This document shows positions 1 through 10,772 of a stretch of 64,000 nt of DNA, piece after piece. Source of the DNA: Lineus longissimus (taxonomy: Eukaryota; Nemertea; Pilidiophora; Heteronemertea; Lineidae); NCBI RefSeq assembly GCF_910592395.1, contig NC_088322.1:374001-438000 (forward strand), written 5' to 3'. Both the position numbers and the translations under genes were made by a program. The notes beneath the pieces were generated by a model that was not told the DNA's origin, made no database searches, and saw only the letters and a program-made list of their open reading frames with translations. Each line of letters begins with the position of its first letter. The stretch's first letter is position 1.

Positions 1-69
1 AACTTTGGTCTCCTTTATTGAACTTTATTAAGTATTTTGCATTGAACCTTTTCAGGTAAGATCTTCTCA

Positions 70-1662
70 ATGAATACCAACGGTTTTGGAAGTGGTTTTG
101 AGTTTCCGAAAGTTCACATAGGAGACCATGGTGACTGTTCGGCGACGAAAATCGCGAGGGGCAGCTACTCTCGGTTTGAAAAGACTGGACCTACAACGCT
201 CGAGGACATCCTCCTCCTGGTTCAACGTCCACAAATCGACATCATCAGATGGCTTCAAGACCACGGCCTATTAACAACACAGTACTTGTGTCCAAAATGC
301 TTGCTACCGATGCACTTTAAACAAGCCACCGGATCGAAATGCAGCAGTGATGGATACGAGTGGACATGCCAAAAGACCATTGATGGAAAAAGACACAGGT
401 ATAGTAACAATTATCTTGAGAACGTTTTAAATTCCACCAGAGTCCTAGGAGCGTCTATTGATTTCAATCACCCGTCAAAAACATCGGACCGGAGCGACGT
501 TTGTTACTTAAGAGACCCATCCCAGTACATGTACTTCGTTTGAATGAATTGTTATAAATGTACCATCATCCTTATCATTTACATTTTTATCACAGGGTGA
601 CTAGATCCATCCGCAAGGGGTCGTGGTTCCAGAGCATGAACCTTACCCTGGGCGAAGCACTTACGATTATTTATTACTGGACAAGGAAAGAGAGTCAAGC
701 CAATGCTCAGCACGAGATGAAAGTTTCGAACAAGACAACAGTGGACTGGTTCAATTATTGTAGAGAGGTCGCGGTCAACATTTGTGCAGAGAACGGTTCC
801 CCAATTGGAGGAGAAGACATCGAAGTAGAGATAGACGAGAGTAAAATTGGCAAGAGAAAATACCATCGGGGCCACCTCGTCGAAGGCCAGTGGGTGTTCG
901 GTGGATGCGAGAAGGATTCAAGTGACAATATATTTCTTGTCGCTGTACCACAACGAACGAAGGAGGTATTGCTACCACTGATACAGAAATGGATTCGACC
1001 TCAGAGCATAATTTCATCCGGTATGTTTAGGTTGCCTCTGACAAAAAAAATGTTGTTGTCTGATCGAATAGAGGTACATAGAAGTAGTCGCTATTAGACG
1101 CGAAACGTTTTCCTTTCGTATTCACTGGGATGGAGGAACCTGTACCTAGAAATAATTTCTGCCATAAGCAGGCGACCTTTTGTTCGGTCATAAGACGTTT
1201 GTTTCCTTATCACACTAGCTTTCGCCAGAAAGGAAACCTGATGGCAAACACTACAAGTTATAGAAACTGGCAAGCCAGTCGCGGTGGCCAAAGTCATTTC
1301 ACGTTTTTTTAGAATACTCATCATCGTATCCTATAATTAATTCAATTCCTGTATGATCTTGTCATTTTTTTACAGATTGCTGGAAGCCTTATCAGGGGAT
1401 CTGCGATCTTCCCGAGTGCTACGTTCACAAAACCGTGAACCACTCCATAGAGTACAAGGCAGCAGATGGAACATGCACTAATACCATAGAAGGCACCTGG
1501 AGGTACCTAAAGAGATCTCTCCCGCCGGCGTGCCGACATGACTTCTACTGTGGGTATTTGGCCGAGTACCTTTGGAGGAAGAAGAACTCCAAGACCTACG
1601 ACCTCTTCGTGAAATTCCTATCCGACATTGCACAGTTCTGCCCACCAATGCAAAGGGACTGA
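70..1662 (+). CDS. ISXO2/Merlin-type DDE transposase-like protein, three exons
   Basis: Exons 70-398, 596-1020 and 1376-1662 join through two GT-AG introns (gtatag...cacag; gtatgt...tacag) in matching phases. They give an open frame of 1,041 nt, 346 residues plus stop. Residues about 75-105 hold a zinc-ribbon-like CPKC...C...C region. The rest matches the IS1595/ISXO2 transposase fold. Three acidic residues lie where a DDE triad is expected: D190 in EIDESKIGKRK, D252 in SDCWKPY (its codon is made across the second splice junction), and E290 in TNTIEGTW. VNHSIEY before the last acid is typical. Enzymes of this family cut and join DNA; in animals they occur as Merlin transposons and as single-copy derivatives. 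I saw no terminal repeats around the gene, so it may be a domesticated copy. The unbroken frame across three exons argues it is or was recently expressed. The start is the first ATG in the open frame. Confidence 0.8.
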
Positions 1663-1918
1663 ACTCATGACATTTTGAAGCGCCCTGCCTCTGGAAATTG
1701 TTATGACGTTAATCTTAAACCAGGCATATGGGACCACAGAATGTACTTGTACAGGTCCTCGGCTGAGACTAGAGACACATCAGAATGATGCATGTAAATG
1801 TGATGAATTGTGTACATATTTATAGTAGTACTAGTCACAATCATTTAAATATATCATCATCATCCTCAACAATTTGCACTTGTCTGGATTGAAGGATGCC
1901 CATTTATTTATAATATAT
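1663..1918. other. 3' flank of the ISXO2-like gene, no gene seen
   Basis: AT-rich sequence after the stop codon, probably 3' UTR and spacer. It contains ATTTAAATATATCATCATCATCC near 1844-1866. Nothing else recognisable. Confidence 0.5.
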
Positions 1919-2542
1919 CCCTTTGGAGTTCAAGCATGTTTTCAAATATGCTACCCCTTGGAATTCAAGCCTGTTTTAGGCTTTTTAGGCTTTTTGGTAC
2001 CTTGTTTTTGGCAGGCTGTAGCTCAAAAGTGATTGATCTGATGTCTTTGGAGTAATAGAAAAGTTTGATCGGTAGTTCATGGGCCTTGTTAGGAGTGCTG
2101 GTAGAAGTGTATATCAAAATCGGTTTTTGGGTAAAAACACCCAAAATTGTTGAGAAATCAACAATTTTTGACAAATTTTTGGGAAAATGAAAAAAACACA
2201 TTTTCTTTTTTATTATTGTGTTTATTTCACGTTTTCATCAACAAGTAATACATAAACAGTGCAAAAAAAGTAACTTTGGTTATATACAGCCCGTTTTGGG
2301 GTAAAAACACAGTTTTTTGAAATTATCAAAATCCGCCATTTTGCAGAATATCATCCACCTTTGGCTACTCACTCTAAAAATGTCCTGAACAGTTTTATGA
2401 ATTGAAACACTAAACAATAACATGAACAATATGTACAGGAAGGCCTCAGCCTTATTTTACTCCACAGCTGTGGATCAACAGTTGGTTTTTGGGGTGAAAA
2501 ATGTTAATTTTGTGGCAAATTGTGCAAAATTTGATAAATGTT

Positions 2543-2692
2543 GAGAATAATAACGAATAAATTGTGATATCCTCACAGAAACAAAGTGTCTTTGTTTCAC
2601 TGAATATATATTATTGCAATATGTATTCAGTGAAACAAAGACACTTTGATTCTGTGAGGATATCACAATTTATTTGTTGTTATTATTTCTTA
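2543..2692. repeat. Long near-perfect palindrome inside the piggyBac element
   Basis: Two arms of about 62 bases flank a short AT loop centred near 2614. The left arm contains TGATATCCTCACAGAAACAA and the right arm carries its complement with only a few mismatches. RNA from either strand would fold into a long hairpin. It lies downstream of the transposase C-terminal coding sequence. Confidence 0.8.
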
Positions 2693-2699
2693 GTTGTGC

Positions 2700-5085
2700 T
2701 CAGTTGAGAAAGTTCTCATTATAGTGGCGCTTGTAGTCCCGACGTTTATGGTATATCTCAAAGCATGGGGTAACACAAAGTCCGATCATTCCCGGACAGT
2801 TTCTGCACTTGTACGTGACTTGTTTCCTCTTGCCTTGTTTTCTGGGATCACGGTTGCTGCATACCTCACAGTCTGGCTTCGATTTCTCAAGTTTCTCCAG
2901 GAAGTGGCGTTCCGTCAAGCGCAGCTCAGGGGGAAGCTCATTACGGGTCTGAGCCATATCCTTTCTTGGGCCGCGGGTGAGCAGCCAACCAACAAGATCT
3001 AGCCTGAATTCCCTGTGTTCACACCTCATAACATCCTCTGGTGCGGCCACAGATTTCTTCAGAATATAGGCATTGCTGATTATGCGTATCCATGTAGTAA
3101 GAGTTGTACTGGTCGCTCCGATCCACGCCACCCATGTACTTATTCTACTCATCTACTGCTATCGGTCTAGCGATCTGCCTGAAGCCACCTTGCGTGTGCT
3201 TGTCACGAATCCTCTTGTTACGCTCGCCAGCCGGGTGAACTGAGGAGAGCATACAGACAGGGCGTTTATCCATCCACCCAACAGCAAGAAGCTCATCCTT
3301 TGCTTTGAAGACAGGAGACAAGTCAATGAGAGTCTGTTTTCTAGTCTTGTTTGTGAAGCGTTTTAGAATGTCTGGGTTCCCCACTCTGTTCGGTTTTACA
3401 GTGCCGCATGCGCCAATACCCTGCCTCCTCAAGTGCTCACACAAGGCTACATTTGTGTAGAAGTTATCAGTGAATAAGACATGTCCAATGATGAGTGCAG
3501 CTGTCAACTCCTTCACGACCTTTGAACCCAGATCCCGCACAACCTGTCCATCTACTTTCCCAGTATAGAGGGCCCAATCATAACAGTATCCTGTATCGGA
3601 ACCGGCAAGAACCCACCCCTTCATACCCCATTTTTTTGGCTTTTTCGGCATGTACTGCATCATGCTCACACGTCCTTTGAAAGCACACATACATTCGTCT
3701 ATGCTTATGTTTTTCTCAAGATTGTATGCCCCCTTCCAAGCAGTTGTCAAAGTGTCCATCACTTTCTTAACCTTGAAACAGCGATCATAGCCAGGCTGTC
3801 CTCTTGGGATCTGGTCCTCGTTATTTACACAGTGAAGAAATCTCAAGATGTCTTTGAAGCGGTTGACACTCATGACAGTACGTATGCCAGGATTTTCCAT
3901 GAACCATCTTGTGTTCCACATGTAAGTAATGGGGTCCTTTCGTGTTGCTCCCATTAGAATGAGGATACCAAGAAACTGACACATTTCCTCATAGGTGACT
4001 GGTTGCCACCTCCTAACTGCGTAGTTATTTGCATTCTTGTTTGCTGCCCACTGCTCATAATAACGATTTGTCTCCGTTACCAATGTCTCTGTTAGATCGT
4101 CGGGCCAGCAAAGCAAAAAGAAGTCCTCAGGGGAAAATCCATCGGTATCCACGGCAGGCATCCCTGGGTCCACACCCAAGAAGTTTGGAAGCCAATTCGG
4201 ATTGTGATGCGTTCCATCACGCCAACCATCATCGGGTGCAGCTTGGGCTTGGGCCTGGGCTGGAACTGGAGCCTGGACTTGAGGTTGTGGCTGAGGCTGG
4301 TTGCGCCCCCGGCCATGTATGCCATTACCGCCTCGATTTCCTGCTCTACCTCTGCCTCTTGCTCTGCCCCTTACCGCAGGCCTACCCCTATCCTGGCCTC
4401 GAGCCCTACCACGTCCTCTGCCACGTCTAGTGCCGTCTTGTCCGTTGGCCATAGGAGCATCATCACTGGAGGATTCACTTGCCGAATGCGCATCAGAGTC
4501 TCTTGGCGAGGCCTGCCCTGGGCTTGGAAGGTCGTCAAGGTGGCTCGCATCTGAGTGCTGAGGGGATGCATGGCCAGGAACATCACTATCAGAATAGTCA
4601 CTAAGGACAGGATCAGAGTCGTGCATTGCCACAACGGTAGGCCTACCTCCTCCCCGTACCCTGACCCTTCCCCTCCGCGGTGTTACCCCTCCCCGAGACA
4701 TAGCACCACCTCTAATCCTTGCTCTACCGCGATCCTGTACTGGGGGTATCTGTATTATAGGCCTATCTTCATCTATATCTGATTCATCACCGGAGTCAAT
4801 GTCCATATTGGTAAGATCGGGAGACGGACTTTGGGGGGATTGGCCTGTTTGCATAGGGCTCTGAGGTGGGAAATCGGTATCTATGTCCATTGTATCGTCA
4901 TCCCCATCCTCATCCTCATCCCCACTTGATTGGTTGGGGAAATCCTCATCATTGGAGTCTTCATCTGCAAATATTTCGTCTAAAACTTGATTGACGTCCA
5001 TTTTGTCCACGTGCAAAATCGGCAAACTTCGGATCGAAATTGCGCCAAGATTTGCTGAAACGACTTCTGGCATATTTGGTATCAA
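2700..5085 (-). pseudogene. piggyBac transposase, PGBD4-like, broken
   Basis: The frame from 5085 to 3145 encodes an acidic N-terminus, an arginine/glycine-rich stretch of RGR repeats (about residues 115-270) and the piggyBac DDE domain. M29 (codon 5001-4999, MDVNQVLDEIF) is the likelier start. Catalytic aspartates are seen at D463 (SIDECM) and D540 (FTDNFYT). A TAG at 3145-3147 interrupts the frame just before NKYMGGVDRSDQ, which carries the third aspartate. About 35 nt later the frame is lost again: the stretch that normally holds the tryptophan-rich segment is missing and homology resumes in another frame (ISNAYILKKS...). The C-terminal zinc-binding part (CEVCSN...CRNC...C) ends near 2700. 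No functional protein is expected. The intact N-terminal part could still make a truncated product. Confidence 0.85.
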
Positions 5086-5256
5086 ACTTTCAATCGCAGC
5101 GCCAGCTTTCTATAACGCAAAGAACTATACGGGGATTCACCAGATATGCGTGTGTATTGACGGGTTTTCAATGCATAATGTACTGTCGACAGTGAACGGA
5201 ATAGGGGGGTAATTTCCTGGTCGACCAGGGGTCGACAGTGAACTCCAAAGGGTTAA

Positions 5257-5645
5257 ACAACATTTATTATTTTCATTCTTTTCAATTCTCCTAGAAACTC
5301 TTGCCGGTGACTACCACTGAAGGAACAATAGAGGAGAGTCGATTGCAGTACGGTCGGCCGGCATAGAGGGACAAGGGCATGAATTCAAAAAAAGGATATA
5401 TATTGAAATAGCCCTACCTCTAATGACTAGCGTGGTGAACGCGGACCCTTCCACCGGACCAGGACAGTAAACGGAGTAGTGTATTCGATACCAGCACAGG
5501 AGATTGAAGTTTGAGTCAGTGATCTTTTGACACGCTGATTTGATGACGTCACGCATTTGACGTTGCGTCTAATGACGTTAGTTGGTAACTCGGCGCAGCG
5601 TTACCATGGAGATTGATTGTTGTGCATTGATTTCTGACTGCAGGG
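5257..5645. other. No gene seen
   Basis: Sequence between the piggyBac right end and the LINE fragment. No coding frame, splice pattern or repeat was recognised. Confidence 0.4.
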
Positions 5646-6880
5646 AAGTTTATTCTCTGCATTATTTCTGATGTATTTGTCGATCGTCAATTTAGGGTCA
5701 AGGTCGGCTCTAGTTTGTCCGACACCTACAAGTTGCAGTCTGGTGTACCCCAAGGAAGTGTTCTGGGGCCATTACTTTTTTCATGCTACACCTACCCATT
5801 GGATGAGATCATTGCCAATCACGATATTAGCGGCCATTTTTACGCTGACGACACACAGAGCTGGCACGTGTTCAGCTTTTATGACTCTACCTCACTAGCC
5901 CAAGTGATCACTAAAATTGAACACTGTCTAAGCGATGTGCGCCTTTGGATGATGGAGAATAAGCTCAAACTAAACGACTTAAAAACAGAGTTTTTACTGC
6001 TTCGTTCTCCTTATCAAAATGACAAGTTACTGTTCAGTGATGTCTGTCTTAAAATCGGTGATGCAGAAATTCGTTCAAGCGAGTCGGCGCGCAATCTCGG
6101 GGTGCTTTTTGACAATAACCTTACTTTTCACAAACAAATATCACAGGTTGTTTCGTCCGGGTTCTTTTACCTGCGCAAGATTGCGTCAGTCAAGAAATAT
6201 CTACCTGAAGACCTTTTAGGTAATCTTGTACATGCTTTTATTACATCTAGACTCGATTTTGGTAACTCATTGTACTATGGTCTCCCTCTCTGTGAAATTA
6301 ACCGCCTCCAGAAACTTCAAAACCAAGCAGCCAGACTCTTGACGGGTACTAGAAAATATGATCACATCACGCCTGTTTTATATGACCTTCATTGGCTCCC
6401 CGTTCAACAACGTATTAAGTTCAAAATTTTAACCTTCGCTTTCAAAGCCGTGCAGGGCACCGGCCCCAACTATCTTCAGCTTCCACTCCAGCGTCTTAGG
6501 CAGGGAACCAGAGCTCACTCGGCTCCTGCCCTGGAGTGGAAACGTTCCAAAAAAGTCACTGCTGGTGATAGAGCTTTTGGGGTCTGTGCTCCGCGGCTTT
6601 GGAATGCATTGCCCACACATCTTAGGCAGATTGTATGTTTTAAAAGTTTTAAACAATGCATCAAGACATATTTGTTTAAGGAAGCCTTTTATCACTGATT
6701 GTTTTAACTATGTTTTAAACTGTCCTGTAATTGTTTTAATCATGTTTTAAATGTCTTTCCTATTATTACTGTATGAATGTACTTTTGTAAAGCGCTACTG
6801 GCAATTAATTTTTAAGTGACGCTATAAAAATAATAAATTAAATTATTAAAATTATAAATTATTATAAATTATTAAAATTA
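5646..6880 (+). mobile_element. 5'-truncated CR1/L2-type LINE
   Basis: The open frame (in frame from about 5646; first ATG 5715; stop 6696-6698) encodes the second half of a non-LTR reverse transcriptase. It has GVPQGSVLGPLLF, then FYADD with the catalytic aspartates, the thumb region and the conserved C-terminal ITPVLYDLHWLP and LWNALP motifs. The endonuclease and the first RT blocks are absent, the usual result of incomplete reverse transcription. After the stop come TTGTAAAGCGCT and GCTATAAAAATAATAA, then an AATTATT-rich tail ending near 6880. The same 3' signature is found on the LINE at 32.1 kb. The remaining 327-codon frame has no internal stop, so the insertion is not very old, but it cannot be autonomous. 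Confidence 0.85.
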
Positions 6881-6889
6881 TTATCTACC

Positions 6890-7157
6890 AATAGAACTTC
6901 GAGCTCCTGTGTCGTGCCAGAAAACTGTTAGACGATTGGGCCTACCATTTATTAGAATATAGCCCCGTTCTGCGCCCCGACTCGATAGAGTACAAAGACA
7001 AGCAGGAGAACGCTGCATGGTGGATTGAATCACTAGCTGATAGTAATTAACATCTCGCGACCAGTCCAGATAGGAGACTGACGCCAATAAACATGTTGAG
7101 ACCGGAGCGACGGGGTTTCCACTACCGGTACTTTCAGGTTAGCACGCTGCCGGTCAC
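6890..7157. other. No gene seen
   Basis: Unique-looking sequence between the LINE tail and the minisatellite. The short minus-strand frame in it has no recognisable motif. Confidence 0.35.
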
Positions 7158-7435
7158 CTGACAACTTGACCACCCAACCAATCGACCAATCCGCCCCTCG
7201 GCCTCATCCCCTACCGACCAATCGACCACCCGACCATCGACCACCCGACCAATCGACCACCCGACCAATCGACCACCCGACCACCCGACCAATCCACCAC
7301 CCGACCAATCCACCATCCGACCAATCCACCATCCGACCAATCCACCACCCGACCAATCCACCACCCGACCAATCAACCATCCGACCAATCGATCAATCCA
7401 CCTCGATCATCCCTACCAATCGACCACCCCTCATC
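7158..7435. repeat. CGACCACC/CGACCAATC minisatellite
   Basis: Tandem array of 8- and 15-16-base variants of CGACCACC and CGACCAATCCACCAC. The composition is C/A-rich on the plus strand, so the frames through it are long but are repeat artefacts. Confidence 0.9.
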
Positions 7436-7664
7436 CCCTATTATAATACCTCCATGTCCCTACGGCTCTGCTATTCAGTGCAATTGCTTCTGGGACTACT
7501 TTTTATATTTTTTATTTTCATTTTTATTTTTTACTGCGCTACTTTTGACGGGGGTTTTCTACACTCCTTCCGAAAATTTCTATCACTTCTGTAAATTAAC
7601 TATATGGGGTTCCAATGCTGTTGCCTCTGCATTACTCCGACTATACCATTTGTTTCCATTTCAG

Positions 7665-8285
7665 TATCAGCCAAACAGATAGTAAGGCTCTGGAATTAGG
7701 AAAGTGAGTAATATTAGCATCACATGTTCTTTTTGGCAAAACATCACATCACTACTATACTCAACATACAGGACTGGTCAATATCATCCAATGTGACCAG
7801 AACAGTACACATACATGTATGGGATTACATGCGTATATGTTTTGCACTAATCATGCTTATTAACTCCAATAACTATGATGCACACGTTGTCGTCATGAAC
7901 TATGGGCGTTTAGTCAACAGTGAAGATCACTATCTCTTCCTTTTTCATTTCAGTGAAGGGGAAAACCCAATGCAGGAACAGAAGTAAGTACAATTCACAG
8001 ATAATTGGCAGCATTTGTATTGCCATGAACTCAACGACTGAAGCGATTGAACCCAAAAATGTGTACCGTATTTTATGCAAATTTTAGGGCACGGTACATG
8101 TACACGTGGATACAAATATTCTTCGAAAAGGCAACAATTGCTAGAATTTTGAAAAATGACAAACGTTGAGGGACCAGGTCAGAATCTTTTCATGGCAGTA
8201 GTAAATGTCTAAAAATAATGTGAATGTAGATCAATGTCTCCCATTTTCATTTCAGTGCAACGCCCAACCCGATGCTGGAAGAAAA
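7665..8285 (+). CDS. Microexons of a BEN-like host gene (5' visible part)
   Basis: Three very short exons, each behind a TTTCAG acceptor and before a GTGAGT or GTAAGT donor: 7665-7703 (39 nt), 7954-7983 (30 nt) and 8256-8285 (30 nt). All begin with one base of a codon and end with two, so any one can be skipped or added without shifting frame. Peptides are roughly ISQTDSKALELG, EGENPMQEQ and ATPNPMLEE. The second and third exons and their flanking introns resemble each other (TTTTCATTTCAGTG before, AGTACAATTCAC after), which points to tandem duplication. A fourth 30-nt exon of the same phase lies at 27432, so I infer one gene with a 19-kb transposon-filled intron. The 5' end of the gene is not identified. 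Confidence 0.5.
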
Positions 8286-8570
8286 GTGAGTACAATTCAC
8301 GCAGCAAATTGGCGTCCTATGCCATCAACTATCAGTATCATGTGCACATAACCTCCTATGTCATGCACAACTTCATTAGTGAGGGCTAGTGCTGTGACAT
8401 CATTATTGTTGAAATCCTACTCTGGTTTTAAGGAGAGGGCTAGGATGGTTGAGCGACTCTAATTTACCCTTTGGTACAAATATCCGGCAAAAAAGGTTCC
8501 ACTGCGAGCTTACATCAGACAAATCATAGCCTCTTAGATTAACGATTTGGCTACCGCTTGATGATTTGAA
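8286..8570. other. Intron sequence of the BEN-like gene
   Basis: Intron start after the third microexon. No other feature seen before the broken transposase. Confidence 0.4.
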
Positions 8571-10061
8571 TTACTTTTGTCTGTGCAGGAATTTCATGTG
8601 TCGGTCCTTGTCGGCTTTAGACAAGAAAGCATACTTGCACCCCAACTGACAAGAACCGAGTCCAAGGGCATTCAGAGATGGGCAGTGTTCATCTACATTT
8701 TGTTGTATGTCAGGCCTTGCCTTCATCTGAAGGTAGGTCATATAGTGTCCGGGTAGGGAGGGGTTTGGTGTTGGGAAGTGAGCCATCCCACCTTGCTCAT
8801 ACAGCTGCTTCATGAAGTTTGTAGCTTTGATTGGATGTCTTCCACAATGGGTGCAAGAATGATCCTGGCACTTGATGAATTCAATGCCATGGCATCGACG
8901 AACACAATGAAGTAATATCAACTTCAGGACATTTGCATAACCCGACTCCCTCTTGATATTCTTCCCATAAGCCTTGACCTCCTCAAAGTCATTGCGTGGG
9001 GTAGGTGTGTCGGTTGATAGAATTGCTCTTGGAATAATCTCATTTTGTCAAAAGTTTTTTCAGTCCAGTATGCCAATAGTTCCTTGGTTGCAGCATCGAA
9101 ATTCTTCTCCTCGTCCTGTCCATGTGGCCGACGAGCTAATGTCTCTCCAACAAGGAATTTTGTCAGAGGCGACCACGCATGCTCGATTGGATTTTCCTTG
9201 CTGTTGCCTGGCGCATGTTGGGTGATCCCCAGGTAATCCAGATTGAGGTCCATCCACAATCGACCGTATATTATTATATTATGTGTGCTTTTGAAACTCC
9301 AGTCAGGACCGCCATCGGAAATTATGCCTACTACAGGCTTTGGCCTCGCACTTAGAATCTGATGAAGGTCATTAGCGTGGTTCAGTGCAGTACTTGGGTG
9401 AAAACGAACAGCCCGCGCATATACATACAAGTCACCTGTGTTAGGTGTGCTCAGGTGCATCCGTCCATCAGGATCCTTGACTTGCACAGGGTCGGACTGA
9501 TCATTTGGAGTTAGAAACATGTAACCAGATGGATTTATTTAGCTGTTGGGCTCTGGGAAGTCATGGTCTGGATAGTTGGGTGTGTCATTCTTGGGGAAAA
9601 AGTGGGATAGCCTTATCATTCTCGACACTGCAAGCGTCCCAACATGTACTTTATTTTTATCATCGCACGATAATAAATTTGTGTCGGTGGAGAAGTCGGA
9701 GAAAAGCTCCCGGAACAATCTGACCTGACTGCGACAGTAGTGCAGGTCTATATGTTCCTTGGTCAGATCATTTCTATTCGGAGGTACACGGGCCTTGATA
9801 GCACCCGGCAATGGTTCCTTGGCGAGGAGGCTCCATCAGTCTAGCTACTGTACTGAGACTGATGCCTTCCTCCTTTAAACCGGGTACGGTCTCAAGTAAA
9901 TTTTTGTGTATATCGGTCAAAGTAACTCCACATTGAGACGTTTCTGTTCTTCGCCTCTTGTGTGCGGCAAAACCATTTGACTCTATAAAGTCCCGGGCTT
10001 GCGTGATCAGTTGCGGGTACTTGTCGATTAAGGCAGGTCTTCCTACCCTTTTGGAACCTGG
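8571..10061 (-). pseudogene. Broken DDE transposase-like gene, family not identified
   Basis: Minus-strand coding homology can be followed through four blocks. An exon starting after a TTTTCCAG acceptor at about 10061 encodes a basic GSKRVGRPALIDKYP helix-turn-helix-like start. It needs a frameshift near 9810 to enter the 9811-9539 frame. A TAA at 9539-9541 separates that from 9520-8924, which is otherwise in frame. Another frameshift near 9005 leads into 8921-8571. The central block has SDGGPDWS and APGNSKENPIEHAW, which look like the second acidic and the final Asn/Glu motif of a DDE transposase. The last block is rich in cysteine and histidine (CQDHSCTHCGRH, then a C2H2-like CKYAFLSKADKDRH) and may bind DNA. 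With at least three lesions it is a pseudogene. I do not know the superfamily. Confidence 0.6.
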
Positions 10062-10292
10062 AAAAGTAGCAAGTTATTTAGCCTATAAATAATGTCACTT
10101 TTTTGCCGTGCATTTTTCCTTCATTACCCATGCAATACTGTGTTGTATATTATATATATGGTTGGGGTCCAGAAGTACCCAACGTAATTTTCACCACGTG
10201 CCCTAAAGAAGGTTAAATTGGTTATTGCTAGATGCCATAAAAGGTAACTGGAACTAACATAATATTGGCCAGACACCTGACTTCACATACTA

Positions 10293-10479
10293 CAGTAGAA
10301 CTCGCCTAAGTCGGCATCGTATAACCCGTCACTGTGCATAAGTCGGCGGAACCCGCCGGAAAGTTCCAACTTCATCTAACGTTAATTTCATTAAAAATAT
10401 GCGTACAACTCGTCATACCTGTAAGTCGTCATCAAAATCTAAGTCCCGAGGGTGCCGACTTTATACGCGAGTTCCACTG
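10293..10479. mobile_element. MITE of the pogo/mariner type
   Basis: A 187-bp segment bounded by TA dinucleotides on both sides. The ends are inverted repeats: CAGTAGAACTCGCCTAAGTC at the left, and at the right the complement of CAGTGGAACTCGCGTATAAA, both continuing into GTCGGCA. The CAGT..AACTCGC tips and TA target sites are typical of Tigger/pogo-like non-autonomous elements. No coding capacity. Confidence 0.8.
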
Positions 10480-10772
10480 TATTAAAGGAAGACTTTTTTT
10501 ATGAAAACCCAACAGAAGACCAATATCAGAAGTTGCAATAGCATATTCTAAGCATAATCAGAAAGTTCCGCTGAAAAAAGATTCACTTATCGATGTTTTT
10601 TTTGCTTTTATCTGGGAAAAAATTCGAAATTCGTGGGCGCCGCCATTTTGTGATAATATTGCAGGTCACATGATCTGTTCATCAGGCTGTGACGTCACTC
10701 GTGCTGTAGTGTGTAAATCATCCATTGTTTACAAATCCAATCTCTCGTTTTCGCTATTTCAAAGATCAAATC
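10480..10772. other. Possible promoter region of the THAP transposon gene
   Basis: AT-rich run followed by GTGGGCGCCGCCATTTTGTG near 10633-10652 and TGACGTCA-like and TCACATGAT motifs, just upstream of the THAP start codon. Nothing else seen. Confidence 0.3.

Larger units (their letters stand above)
1919..5252 (-). mobile_element. Decayed piggyBac transposon with terminal repeats
   Basis: The right end is CCAAAGGG followed by TTAA at 5253-5256, which on the minus strand reads TTAACCCTTTGGAGTTCA, the classic piggyBac target and tip. The left end at 1919 reads CCCTTTGGAGTTCA on the plus strand, a 14-bp perfect inverted match to the other tip. The base quartet outside the left tip is ATAT, so one TTAA has been lost. 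Subterminal motifs repeat near both ends: CTTTGGAGTTCAAGC / CCTTGGAATTCAAGC at 1921 and 1954, and GTCGACAGTGAAC at 5186 and 5231. The element carries the broken transposase at 2700-5085 and a long palindrome at 2543-2692. Confidence 0.75.

Noticed and set aside
4029-4782. Several plus-strand frames opposite the piggyBac N-terminus
   Set aside because: Shadows of the Arg/Gly-rich coding sequence on the other strand; low-complexity composition only.
7134-7594. Frames over the CGACCACC minisatellite
   Set aside because: Simple-repeat artefact; the hydrophobic end comes from a T-rich tract.
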